DNA of 64,000 nucleotides from the NCBI RefSeq assembly GCF_000255655.1, contig NZ_JH636434.1:2526613-2590612 (forward strand), read 5' to 3'. Made by a program: the position numbers and the translations under genes. Positions 44,454 through 53,112 of this stretch are shown piece after piece. The notes beneath the pieces were generated by a model. It had not been told where the DNA came from. It saw only the letters and a list, made by a program, of their open reading frames with translations, and did not search any database. Source of the DNA: Schlesneria paludicola DSM 18645 (GTDB lineage: Bacteria > Planctomycetota > Planctomycetia > Planctomycetales > Planctomycetaceae). Numbering within the stretch: position 1 is the first letter of the stretch; each line of letters starts with the position of its first letter.

Positions 44454-45776
44454 ATGAAATCTCAATCGGTTCATACCGCCGGAACGGCTGACACTTCTGG
44501 CGCTGCCGTTCTCGCCATGGAGCAGCCCATGGCAAAGGAAATCACCTCACTACGTGACATCGATTCCCAGCAATGGAAGTCGGGGATTGCGGCATGGCTA
44601 GGGTGGATGTTCGACGGATTGGACATGCACCTGTACACGCTCGTCGCGACGCCCTTTGTGGCGCAACTGCTGGGGGGTGTTCCGACCACCGATCCAACCG
44701 TCGGGCGATACGCATCGATCATCCAGGCGGCGTTCCTGGTTGGCTGGGCTTTGGGCGGCGGGTTCTTCGGATTGATCGCTGACCGACTGGGACGAAGCCG
44801 GGCGTTGTGTCTAACGATCCTGACATATGCGATTTTCACCGGCCTGTCGGTCTTCGCGCAAACCTGGTGGCACCTGATGATCCTGCGTTTTCTAGCCGCA
44901 CTCGGGATCGGGGGCGAATGGGCCGTCGGTGCGTCGTTGCTCTCGGAAACCTGGCCGCGTAAATGGCGGCCCTGGCTTGCCGCCGTGCTGCAAACCGCCG
45001 TGAACGTCGGCGTCCTGGGCGCGGGGCTCGCGAACTCAATCATGGCCAGCGCGCCACCGCGATATTTGTTTCTGGTCGGCGTGCTGCCCGCCCTGCTCGT
45101 ACTCTGGATTCGCCGCGCCGTGCCGGAGCCAGAAGAATGGCATGCCGCCAAGGCGAGTGGCCAGCATCGCGATCCCGCATTCGCCGAGCTGTTCCGCGGA
45201 GACACGTTACGTGTCACGCTGTGGGTCATGATCGGTTGCGGCATTTCGCTAACCGCCCACTGGGCCTTCATGTTCTGGCATCAACAGCATCTGCGTAATC
45301 TACCGGATGTGCTCGTGATGACAGCGGAACAAAAAAATCAACTGGCCAGCACGGCCATGTATCTGGTCATCGGCTCGTCGATTGTCGGAAACTTTGTCGC
45401 GGGCGGGGTTGCTCAACGGATCGGCTATCGCGCCACGATCGCGTGGACATTTTTTGCCTACTTCGCCGCGATGTTTGGTGCCTACATCGTGCCACGTCCG
45501 CACACAGAACTGTTGTTCTGGCTGCCTTTGATCGGCTTTTGTCAGGGCGGGTTCGCACTCTTCACGATGTACATCCCGCCGCTGTTTCCCACGATGTTAC
45601 GAACGACCGGCGCCGGCTTTTGCTACAACATCGGCCGCATTGCCGCAGCGGTCGGTACGGTGGTGTTCGGCCTCTACTCTCAAGTGGGAGACCACCGCGC
45701 CGCACTGCTTTACGCAGGCTTTCTGTTCCTGCCGGCGGCATTTGTCACGTTCATGATGCCACACTCGAAAGATTAA
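44454..45776 (+). CDS. MFS transporter, aromatic acid:H+ symporter-like
   Basis: 440 residues with twelve hydrophobic helices. The first helix carries G-W-M-F-D-G-L-D-M-H-L-Y, the D-G-x-D site typical of the aromatic acid:H+ and sialate/benzoate-type MFS groups. The loop between helices 2 and 3 is G-L-I-A-D-R-L-G-R-S-R, the MFS A-motif, followed by R-F-L-A-A-L-G-I-G-G-E-W-A-V-G. It likely imports a small organic acid with protons. The N-terminal 35 residues are polar. No catabolic genes flank it, so the substrate is open. Confidence 0.88.
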   Translation: MKSQSVHTAGTADTSGAAVLAMEQPMAKEITSLRDIDSQQWKSGIAAWLGWMFDGLDMHLYTLVATPFVAQLLGGVPTTDPTVGRYASIIQAAFLVGWALGGGFFGLIADRLGRSRALCLTILTYAIFTGLSVFAQTWWHLMILRFLAALGIGGEWAVGASLLSETWPRKWRPWLAAVLQTAVNVGVLGAGLANSIMASAPPRYLFLVGVLPALLVLWIRRAVPEPEEWHAAKASGQHRDPAFAELFRGDTLRVTLWVMIGCGISLTAHWAFMFWHQQHLRNLPDVLVMTAEQKNQLASTAMYLVIGSSIVGNFVAGGVAQRIGYRATIAWTFFAYFAAMFGAYIVPRPHTELLFWLPLIGFCQGGFALFTMYIPPLFPTMLRTTGAGFCYNIGRIAAAVGTVVFGLYSQVGDHRAALLYAGFLFLPAAFVTFMMPHSKD

Positions 45777-45868
45777 TCTGTCACGTTCAAGACATCCGTC
45801 GATGTGACCGACGCCACAGCCAGTGATGTTGATGATTTTCGGGGCAGGAGACGGAATCGAAAATAGAA

Positions 45869-46002
45869 GTCACTGTTCATAGGTCGGGGACTGGCTCATT
45901 TTCCCGCGGTAAAGGGAAGGGTTGCTCTGGTCGATGCACTGCGGATTTCCATGAACCTGGAAATCGCGCCTGTCCCCCTCTCTTCGGACTGTGAGAGGTG
46001 AC
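45869..46002 (-). repeat. MITE-like dispersed repeat, copy 5
   Basis: 134 bases bounded by GTCACTGTTCATAG and CTGTGAGAGGTGAC. It is inverted relative to copies 1, 2 and 4: it reads GGACTGGCTCATTTTCCCGC first and TGTCCCCCTCTCTTCGG last. Confidence 0.75.
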
Positions 46003-46054
46003 ACAATAACGTCCGCCCCGACCATGAAATTCCAACGGCAAATCGAGAACCGTA

Positions 46055-47272
46055 ATGGCAATCGAATCCGAACCGCTCGTGACAAGCCTGTCGAGGCCCT
46101 TGATACGATGGATTAGCGGTTGGAATCATCCGATTCCCGGCCGTGAAGCGGATTGGAGCGCACTGTCCGAAGATCCCGAGGCGCGATTGTCCGAAGGAGC
46201 GATGACCTTCCCCACATTGGGTCTCAGGGTTTACGCCTTTTATTTCTTACTGCTGGCACTGACGTGGCCGCTGACGGTGATCTACTTCCAAAATGGCGGG
46301 ATGCATTCGCTCGTCGCCGCGATTTTCGGAATCGGCGCGATCCTTTGGTACGTGATTGGTTGCGCCGTCCTGTCGCGACGAAAATTGGTACTCGATTCGA
46401 TCGGCTTTCATATTGTTCAGGGCGAGTCCGACACATTCGTCCCCTGGACAAGCCTTCTGATCAATCGTGACTGGCGAGAAAAAGGTTTCGCCTGGACACT
46501 TCCCGTCACGTCCTCGTTCCATGAAGCGGCCGTGACAACGGAGGATGGCATCACCCGAACGATCGCGAACGGCGGAAAGCTTCATGGAATGTGGAGCATA
46601 ACGCCCACTCAAATTGTCTTACATTGGACGTATCGACTCGATCCGAATCTGTTCCGCGAGATTGCCATGCGGATGGCCGCATCGCCCTTTGACGACACAA
46701 ACGCCACTCGGGTGGGTCCCCTGAAGGAACGTCGTTGGATCAATGATCCGTCCCATAATATCGAACGAGAGATGGAGCAGTTACCCGAGGGTGTTTTCAT
46801 TCTGGAGAATGGCGCACTCCAAGTCCCGGCTGCCGCGCTGACGTTTCCCGCCGTGTGCTGTTCCTGTGCGACCGCCACGAGAACAGCCAAGGACGTCACT
46901 ATCAAAACGCAACTCTACTGGCGACTTCCGGTCCTGAAAAAAGGCGTGCTCACCATTCCCACGTGCGACGATTGCTGGATGAGATCACGGCGTTGGTTTT
47001 GGATGACAATTCTTGCGATCCAAGCAATCTTTGTAGTCGCTTTCGTCATTACGATTTTTCAAACACTCTTCGTACCACCGGTTATTTACGCTGTCGCCAA
47101 TCTCGCAGTGCTGTTGCTCACCTGCCTCACTTATCGCCTGATGCCACCGATCTGGAGTGTCGCTGACGTCACATTCAATCCGGCGACGAACGAGTATCGC
47201 TTTCATTTTTCGAACGCAGACTACCGAGATCAGATCATCCGCGGTATCCGTGTGCGAGATCATGGCGTATGA
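46055..47272 (+). CDS. Hypothetical membrane protein with four helices
   Basis: 405 residues. Two hydrophobic helices lie at about 59-77 and 84-103, and two more at about 314-335 and 340-358; between them is a soluble stretch rich in beta strands. A cluster C-C-S-C-A followed later by T-C-D-D-C-W (about 268-310) could bind a metal. No signal peptide or named domain is recognised. The start lies 53 bases past a MITE-like copy and has only a weak ribosome site. It converges with the lipoprotein methyltransferase gene. Confidence 0.65.
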   Translation: MAIESEPLVTSLSRPLIRWISGWNHPIPGREADWSALSEDPEARLSEGAMTFPTLGLRVYAFYFLLLALTWPLTVIYFQNGGMHSLVAAIFGIGAILWYVIGCAVLSRRKLVLDSIGFHIVQGESDTFVPWTSLLINRDWREKGFAWTLPVTSSFHEAAVTTEDGITRTIANGGKLHGMWSITPTQIVLHWTYRLDPNLFREIAMRMAASPFDDTNATRVGPLKERRWINDPSHNIEREMEQLPEGVFILENGALQVPAAALTFPAVCCSCATATRTAKDVTIKTQLYWRLPVLKKGVLTIPTCDDCWMRSRRWFWMTILAIQAIFVVAFVITIFQTLFVPPVIYAVANLAVLLLTCLTYRLMPPIWSVADVTFNPATNEYRFHFSNADYRDQIIRGIRVRDHGV

Positions 47273-47287
47273 CGCCCAAGTGCGCGG

Positions 47288-48049
47288 TCATTCCTTGTGC
47301 CCGACGATCATGTAGTGACGTGGCATCGACTCGGGTACGACTTCGACGCGAAAGCCCACCGACGCGAGCTCCTTCGCAACGTACTCAGGGGCGAGTCGCA
47401 TTGCCTTCGGCGGACCGGTCTCTGCATTAACTTCATGGTCCACCACCACGAACCGCCCGCCCTGCTTCAGCCCTTCATACACTTTCTTGGCGTAGGCTTC
47501 TCGCTTTCTGACGTGATGCCACGTGTCGAGTGTCAGCACGCCATCCACACTTTGGGGATTGAGTTGGGGATCATCCGTACCGACTTTTTTCGGCACGATC
47601 CTGGCGGGGCCCAGGTCTAGGCTTCGCTTCGTCAAATACTCGATCATGGCGGCCTCGGCATCAATGGCGATCACCGTACCATTGGGTCCGACCGCCTGGC
47701 TTAAGAACGCCACCATATAGCCCGTTCCCGCGCCGATGTCGGCAACCGCTGTCCCCGGTTTCAGCGCCAGCGCTGCCACAATTTGATCCGGGTGCTGCCA
47801 CGTATCGCGATCCGGGTCATTCCACTTCTTCGCACGCTCGGCAGGATCAACGAAGGCGTGATGATGGTTGTGATCTTCATGACTGGCCCGCGCTTCCTGA
47901 TGAGCCCCTTTTTCTTGTTGAGGCCTCTGATTGATCGATTGATCGCTACTAACCTCCACCAAAGCGACCTCATTCCCCTGACCGCACCCTGCGACACAGC
48001 CCATAGCAATTACAATTACAAGGAGTAAAAACTTGACACAGTTCTTCAT
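47288..48049 (-). CDS. Lipoprotein with SAM-dependent methyltransferase domain
   Basis: The ATG at 48047-48049 has AAGGTGG upstream. 253 residues. The N-terminus is a lipoprotein signal (V-I-A-M-G-C-V-A-G-C, Cys18 or Cys22), followed by a histidine-rich linker (S-H-E-D-H-N-H-H-H) and W-N-D-P-D-R-D-T-W. The rest is a class I methyltransferase: V-A-D-I-G-A-G-T-G-Y-M-V (motif I), A-I-D-A-E at the ribose site, and V-L-T-L-D-T-W-H-H-V. S-adenosylmethionine is cytosolic, so an exported copy is odd; related exported methyltransferase-like lipoproteins are known in planctomycetes. It converges with the membrane protein gene at 46055. Confidence 0.82.
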   Translation of the reverse strand: MKNCVKFLLLVIVIAMGCVAGCGQGNEVALVEVSSDQSINQRPQQEKGAHQEARASHEDHNHHHAFVDPAERAKKWNDPDRDTWQHPDQIVAALALKPGTAVADIGAGTGYMVAFLSQAVGPNGTVIAIDAEAAMIEYLTKRSLDLGPARIVPKKVGTDDPQLNPQSVDGVLTLDTWHHVRKREAYAKKVYEGLKQGGRFVVVDHEVNAETGPPKAMRLAPEYVAKELASVGFRVEVVPESMPRHYMIVGHKE

Positions 48050-48231
48050 GACGTCGCCACCTTTCAATACCGCCTGGTGCCTTGGATTGGCGAGCCGCTC
48101 GTGATCCGAATCGAATAGAAGCCGCCCTTCAATCACACCAAGCCCCCGACCCCAATTCACAGGGACGAACAACTCGAATAATCATTTGAATTTGACTCGT
48201 ACGCTGGCGGCCGAGTGATCGCGTCGACGCA

Positions 48232-48915
48232 TCAGGCGTAGGCCACCCAACCGCGAAACGCAAACCCGGCATAGAACAGGCCGACATTCGAGAAACCGGC
48301 ATCATGCAGAATCGCTTCGTCCTGCTCTTGCGAGAAAATATGCAATTGCCTGTCAATCGCTGCACGGGCGTTCTCAGCCTGCTCGGGGGCCACGCCTGAA
48401 TCGATGACGAATGCAGCGTATCGTGACAACCAGAGATCACGCTCACCCTCACCCTGAGGAAAGCTGAAGTGCGCCACCACGAACGGTGCTCCGGGCTTCA
48501 GTCGGCGGCGGACTTCGGCTGCAATGCGTCTGCGCTCTTTCAGATCCACGAAATGCAATGTCAGAAGACACGTCGCCGCGTCAAACGGCCCGGCCGGCGC
48601 ATCATCGACATACCCTTGATGCAGGCGAACGCGCGAGACAAGCGGGCCAAGAGTTCGTTCGGCCAGATTCAGCATCTCAGCAGACGGATCGACTCCATCG
48701 AATGTCCATTGGGGCATCGCCTGAGCAAACACGTTCAATTCCAGTCCGCCGCCAGCGCCCAGCACGAGAATGTGGCCAAGCTCGGGAACACGTTCTGAAA
48801 GCAGCAGCGTCGTCATCCGCTGCAATCCATTGTAGCCGGGGACAAACCGCGGTGGTCCTTCGGCATATCGCGCCACGGCGTGTGGATCAGAGAACGGATC
48901 GATTCGAGCGCTCAT
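48232..48915 (-). CDS. SAM-dependent methyltransferase
   Basis: The ATG at 48913-48915 opens 227 residues (MSARIDPFSDPHAVARYAEG); the longer frame to 48978 is unlikely. Class I methyltransferase motifs are clear: I-L-V-L-G-A-G-G-G-L-E-L (motif I), F-D-G-V-D-P-S-A-E-M-L (acidic residue for ribose), and F-D-A-A-T-C-L-L-T-L-H-F-V. It resembles small methyltransferases found beside YwnA-type Rrf2 regulators; the Rrf2 gene here lies 145 bases upstream on the same strand. The substrate is unknown. It is cytosolic. Confidence 0.85.
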   Translation of the reverse strand: MSARIDPFSDPHAVARYAEGPPRFVPGYNGLQRMTTLLLSERVPELGHILVLGAGGGLELNVFAQAMPQWTFDGVDPSAEMLNLAERTLGPLVSRVRLHQGYVDDAPAGPFDAATCLLTLHFVDLKERRRIAAEVRRRLKPGAPFVVAHFSFPQGEGERDLWLSRYAAFVIDSGVAPEQAENARAAIDRQLHIFSQEQDEAILHDAGFSNVGLFYAGFAFRGWVAYA

Positions 48916-49060
48916 AGTTCGATCTCGAGAACGAAAAGGGGAACAAATCCAAGACGGCCACGCGTACCGACATCGCACTCGGCTTCAACTGCGAGAATTC
49001 TTCAGGCAGATGACAAATCACGTTGGACGTGGGTCCGTTACACAGCCGACGAGTACGACG

Positions 49061-49528
49061 TTATGACGCGTGACCATCTTCAAAGTGCTCGTGCGAACCT
49101 CCACGCGCCACAAGACGCTCCTGAAGATCGGCACTCAGCATGGCCAGCGTCACTTCACCAAGACGCGCTAGTAGCAGACTCTCTGCGTCATGAAACGCCT
49201 GTTGGAGTGCTACATTGACGGCTTGTTCGACAAGGCAGCCAGGTGCCTCCGTCCGGTTACCAATCGCGAGCAACGAAGGATTACCAAGCGCGACGTAGAT
49301 GTCACGCAATGTCACCTTCGACAGATCGCAGACAAGTGTCCATCCGCCACCATGCCCTTTCTCCGACTGTACGTACAACTGCTTTTTCAACCCCGCCATG
49401 ATCCGTCGAATCACGACCGGGTTGGTCTGCATGATCTTCGCAAGCATTTCGGACGTGACGGGATCGCTCTGCCCTGCCATGTGCAGCAGGACGTGAAGTA
49501 CGCCCGATAATCGACTGTCGCGCTTCAT
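49061..49528 (-). CDS. Rrf2 family transcriptional regulator
   Basis: 155 residues. The N-terminal winged helix of Rrf2 proteins is clear: S-G-V-L-H-V-L-L-H-M-A, T-S-E-M-L-A-K-I-M-Q-T-N-P-V-V-I-R-R and K-G-H-G-G-G-W-T-L. There is only one cysteine in the effector part (P-G-C-L-V-E), so a Fe-S cluster of the IscR/NsrR type is unlikely; it fits the YwnA-like redox or small-molecule branch. It is probably co-transcribed with the methyltransferase gene downstream and may repress its own operon through the palindrome at 49530-49551. Confidence 0.85.
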   Translation of the reverse strand: MKRDSRLSGVLHVLLHMAGQSDPVTSEMLAKIMQTNPVVIRRIMAGLKKQLYVQSEKGHGGGWTLVCDLSKVTLRDIYVALGNPSLLAIGNRTEAPGCLVEQAVNVALQQAFHDAESLLLARLGEVTLAMLSADLQERLVARGGSHEHFEDGHAS

Positions 49529-49566
49529 GTAACTTCAATTATTACATAAGTTCACACGAGTCAAGG
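49528..49566 (-). promoter_or_regulatory. Putative promoter and operator of the Rrf2 gene
   Basis: Minus strand: TTGACT (-35-like, about 49559-49564), a 17-base spacer and TAATTG (-10-like). Overlapping it is AACTT-N12-AAGTT at about 49530-49551, an imperfect palindrome placed where an Rrf2 dimer could block RNA polymerase. Read by eye only. Confidence 0.35.
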
Positions 49567-49706
49567 TCCGACCCAAAAATCGTTCTGGCCAGCCGCAGTA
49601 GGCAGCAACAGCAACATTGAGGCTCGGAACCACCCTTCGTACAAGAAGGTGTTGCCGCATCTGGATACGCTGCATCGATCAGGCAATCGATCGACCATCT
49701 GCCGAC

Positions 49707-51716
49707 TTATTCTTTTTTGATCAACTCATCGACGATTGCGATGAGTTCTTCCCGTAGCTCTGATGAATAGCCCACGTGAACTTTGCGGATGACTCCATTA
49801 GGATCAATGACGAGCAGTGTCGGGAATCCATCAATCTCGTATTGCTCAGCCACTTCCCGAGCTTTCAGCACGGGATAGTTCAGACTCATTTTTTTCACGA
49901 CGGCGGCCGTGTCTTCCTCATCTTCATCCGTGCTCATCCCAATCACGACGACGGGTTGGTTCATGAAATGCAGACCGACCTCGTTCACTTGAGGCATTGC
50001 CTTCAGGCACCACGAGCATTGGCGAAACCAGAAATCGAGAATGACCACTTTGCCACGGTATTCTTCCAACGAGTGCTTCTGTCCCGCGAGGTCAACCGCA
50101 GTCCAGTTCATGGAGATTTTTCCCACGAGTGGCGATGGAACAGTGTCCCTGTTGACGACCGGTATTGGCGACGTGATCGTCAAGTTGGGTCGAGCCGCGA
50201 TCAGTTCATCGAGTGCCGCCGGGCTAACGCGAGTCCCCTCTAGATTCAGATCGGTCAATGAATCCATTCTGGCAAGGCTCTTGAGAGCGGCATCCGTGAT
50301 GGGCGTGGCATTCAAAAATAGTCGTCTCAATGCTTTCAGCTCGGAGAGATGAGCCACACCTTCATCACTGACAGCCGTGTCATAGAGGCAGAGTTCTTGA
50401 ATATCTGGCAACATTCGAATGTCTCGCATCGCTGCGTTCGAGATCTTCGTTCCGCCCAAATTCAAGGAAAGCACGCCAGGTAAACCTGCAATCTGTTCAA
50501 TACAGTCACCATGGACGGATGTGTGGGCCAGGTTGACCTCCCGCACGGAATTGAGCGGCCGCAGCAGTTCCAGATCGTCGTCGCGAAGGTGATTGCTGAA
50601 GGCGAGGTCAACGGAAAGAATCGGCGCGTCAACTTTGCCAAAATCTCGGCGAACGCTTCCCCTCAGATTCTTGATCTTGATCAGGGCCTGGACGACATCG
50701 GGCTCGTCGCCGGGAAACGCACCTGCTTTCCGCGCTGCGGGCTCGAGTGCAGGTCCTGAGCGTTCTGTCTCCACGAGAATAGGAATGGTCTGCTTGAGTT
50801 TTTGCAGCGTCGCGACCGTCGAATCAGCGTCTCCGGGGCAGAGCGCGATCCGAAAGCCAATACAGTTACCGCGGGGGATTGGCGACAAACGATCGCGGTG
50901 GGCCGACCGACAGGCGTCCGGTAGATCGTTAAAACAGCCACCACGAATCGCTCGATTCCACCCTTCGTCAGCGACATAGGGGTCAACACCACCCGGCAAT
51001 TTCTGTTGGTAAAAGTCACGACACCATTCGCTCGCATTGCCGTGCATATCGAACAGTCCCCAGGCATTCGGCCGCTTCTGTCCAACACGATGGGCGTATC
51101 GCTCACGCTTGCCCGAAGTATTTTCGAAAAACCACGCTGACTCGCCAATCAGAGAATCATCGTCACCGAAATCGAAGCGTGTTTTCGTCCCAGCGCGGCA
51201 GGCATATTCCCACTGAGCTTCGGTGGGCAGCGTGTATTCCCAGCCCTCCGGTAGCCGACCAGCGGCGCGTTCTTCACGGCTGAGATTGCAGCAAAACTCC
51301 GCCGCATCGAACCAATTGATACACGTCGCCGCAGAATCGTCCTGGTCAGGCACAAAGTGTCGGCAATCGTTCCACGGGCGTGTTTTCATTACCCGATCCC
51401 ACTCGGCCTGCGTGACTTCGTAGCGGCCCATCCAGAAGCCGTGATTTAATGAAACCTTGATGGCGCGACGATTTTGTTCCGCATTCGGTTCTGATTCAGA
51501 GGGCTCCTGAGGGACTTCGACCTGCTCCATCATCAACCCGCCCGGTGGACACCAGACCAGCGTCATCGACAATCCATTATCCGCGCGGACCTGACCAGCA
51601 TAATTTCCCGCCAAAGAACCATCGTCCGCCATGGTACGCGAGTACTCGGCCAGCACTAACACTTCGAACGCAGAGCAGATCAGAAGGGAAATCAGACGGG
51701 CTCCAGCGATCTTCAT
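49707..51716 (-). CDS. Exported fusion of FGE-sulfatase domain, leucine-rich repeats and thioredoxin domain
   Basis: The ATG at 51714-51716 has GGAG upstream and opens a signal peptide; 669 residues. Residues about 30-300 form an FGE/SUMF1-type domain: F-W-M-G-R-Y-E-V-T-Q-A-E-W, T-C-I-N-W-F-D-A-A-E-F-C, L-P-T-E-A-Q-W-E-Y-A-C-R-A-G-T, G-L-F-D-M-H-G-N-A-S-E-W and G-F-R-I-A. Residues about 380-510 hold leucine-rich repeats (L-R-E-V-N-L-A-H-T, L-S-L-N-L-G-G-T-K-I). Residues about 535-669 are a TlpA-like thioredoxin with Q-C-S-W-C and G-F-P-T-L-L-V-I. It is probably periplasmic. The three-part fusion is unusual, and the gene is divergent from the sigma operon at 51974. Confidence 0.85.
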   Translation of the reverse strand: MKIAGARLISLLICSAFEVLVLAEYSRTMADDGSLAGNYAGQVRADNGLSMTLVWCPPGGLMMEQVEVPQEPSESEPNAEQNRRAIKVSLNHGFWMGRYEVTQAEWDRVMKTRPWNDCRHFVPDQDDSAATCINWFDAAEFCCNLSREERAAGRLPEGWEYTLPTEAQWEYACRAGTKTRFDFGDDDSLIGESAWFFENTSGKRERYAHRVGQKRPNAWGLFDMHGNASEWCRDFYQQKLPGGVDPYVADEGWNRAIRGGCFNDLPDACRSAHRDRLSPIPRGNCIGFRIALCPGDADSTVATLQKLKQTIPILVETERSGPALEPAARKAGAFPGDEPDVVQALIKIKNLRGSVRRDFGKVDAPILSVDLAFSNHLRDDDLELLRPLNSVREVNLAHTSVHGDCIEQIAGLPGVLSLNLGGTKISNAAMRDIRMLPDIQELCLYDTAVSDEGVAHLSELKALRRLFLNATPITDAALKSLARMDSLTDLNLEGTRVSPAALDELIAARPNLTITSPIPVVNRDTVPSPLVGKISMNWTAVDLAGQKHSLEEYRGKVVILDFWFRQCSWCLKAMPQVNEVGLHFMNQPVVVIGMSTDEDEEDTAAVVKKMSLNYPVLKAREVAEQYEIDGFPTLLVIDPNGVIRKVHVGYSSELREELIAIVDELIKKE

Positions 51717-51973
51717 TTGTTTTGCTCCAGGAACACAAAAGCAGCAAACCACAGACATCGCGTCTTCGCGAAGGTAGCAGTATAAGACACGGATTTGCAA
51801 TGCTCGCCAGATCGGGAATGACGCAGCGACGTCCGTGAGAGACACGAACCCTCGTCCGAAGTGCGGACCGGGAGTTCTTTTTCTGACGCCAAATTTCCAC
51901 CATCCCGAATTTCGTGAAAAAACGGCCATCGACCGGCGACATCAGTGAAAAGGTTCAACCGAAGGCTGTGTGA
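51717..51973. promoter_or_regulatory. Divergent intergenic region between FGE fusion and sigma operon
   Basis: 257 bases between two divergent starts. It should hold both promoters, possibly one read by the sigma factor itself. No palindrome or clear consensus stands out. Confidence 0.3.
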
Positions 51974-52489
51974 ATGACAACCTGGTTCAGTGGAGCGAAG
52001 CTGGCGCAACTGCTCGACGAGCATTTTGCGGCGCTCTCACTGTTTGCCTCACAATGGACCGACTCAGCCGAGGACTGCGTCCAGGAGGCGGTACTGGAGC
52101 TCGCCCGTCAAACGACGCCGCCCGAGAACATCGTCGCATGGCTATTTCACGTCGTCCGACGACGCGCCATGACGACTCATCGATCGATGTCACGTCGCCG
52201 AAGGCACGAGGCGATGGCCGCTCGCCTCGCTCGCGTTTCAAACGAGCGGCATGAAAATGCCGTCGATGTGGAAGAGCTATTGATCGCGTTAGGGGAACTT
52301 GGTGACGACGAGCGCGAAGTCATCGTCGCACGAATTTGGGGTGGACTGGGATACGCGGAAGTCGCCCTATCGCTCGAAATCTCGACAGCGACCGCATTTC
52401 GTCGATTTGAATCAGGACTGAAAAACCTGAAAGCAGTATTGGAGGCTCGATGCAACAACACGAATCATTCGAATTGCCGAACGACTTGA
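51974..52489 (+). CDS. ECF-type RNA polymerase sigma factor
   Basis: 171 residues. Region 2 is seen as D-S-A-E-D-C-V-Q-E-A-V-L-E-L-A-R followed by I-V-A-W-L-F-H-V-V-R-R-R-A, and region 4 as L-I-A-L-G-E-L-G-D-D-E-R-E-V-I-V-A-R-I-W then A-E-V-A-L-S-L-E-I-S-T-A-T-A-F-R-R, the promoter-binding helix-turn-helix. It lacks region 3, as ECF factors do. The next gene starts 40 bases before its stop, so the two are translationally coupled, and the second product is a membrane protein likely to hold this sigma factor. First gene of a four-gene operon. Confidence 0.9.
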   Translation: MTTWFSGAKLAQLLDEHFAALSLFASQWTDSAEDCVQEAVLELARQTTPPENIVAWLFHVVRRRAMTTHRSMSRRRRHEAMAARLARVSNERHENAVDVEELLIALGELGDDEREVIVARIWGGLGYAEVALSLEISTATAFRRFESGLKNLKAVLEARCNNTNHSNCRTT

Positions 52490-53112
52490 ATGAGTTTGCC
52501 AAACGGCTTGCTGCGTTTGAAGCTCATTCCCCAATCAGCAATCGCGATCAGATGGTCTTTGAGGCGGGGCAGGCCGCGGCGCGGACGGTACTGCTCGCGA
52601 ACGTCTCGTCTTTAGAAAGAACTCTGCACGTCTGGCAGTCTGCGGCGGTCGTGTTATTCGCTTTCTCACTGGGGCTTGGGGCATCGTTGACTCTGCGTCA
52701 TGAACAGCCACCTCAAATTGTCGTCGCCGAGCGAGGTCCGTCGGTGATTCCCCCCAGCACCGAGCGCGTTCCTGAAACCGGCATCCTTGCCATACGGGAA
52801 TCGCCCGCGCAGCAATTGGCTTCAATCACGCCTCGAACGGGTCGCGAAGAACCGGAAACACCGAATGTCCACAGTGCGGCAACCGCCCATCCAGCTTCGA
52901 ATGAGCTCGCAGGATTGCAGACACGGCTGGCATCGATCGAACAAATGGTTGACGGCCTTTCGAATTCCAGCCTGACGTCAGTGAATCCAGAGCGAACAAT
53001 TGAGTTCGCCTTTCGGGGTGATCCCGCTCCCGTTCTAAGTCACCGGACGTTGCTGCACGGCGAGAGATCTCAAGTTTTGATTAACCGACTCATCGAGGAG
53101 CCAAACCTATGA
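52450..53112 (+). CDS. Single-pass membrane protein, anti-sigma factor candidate
   Basis: 220 residues, overlapping the sigma gene by 40 bases and the next gene by 4 (ATGA). The cytoplasmic part is about 55 residues (N-D-L-N-E-F-A-K-R-L-A-A-F), then a helix at about 62-80 (A-A-V-V-L-F-A-F-S-L-G-L-G-A), then a Pro/Thr-rich exported tail with a short coiled-coil-like stretch. No ZAS zinc motif (H-x3-C-x2-C) is present. Position and topology fit an anti-sigma factor (inference); sequence alone does not prove it. Confidence 0.65.
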   Translation: MQQHESFELPNDLNEFAKRLAAFEAHSPISNRDQMVFEAGQAAARTVLLANVSSLERTLHVWQSAAVVLFAFSLGLGASLTLRHEQPPQIVVAERGPSVIPPSTERVPETGILAIRESPAQQLASITPRTGREEPETPNVHSAATAHPASNELAGLQTRLASIEQMVDGLSNSSLTSVNPERTIEFAFRGDPAPVLSHRTLLHGERSQVLINRLIEEPNL

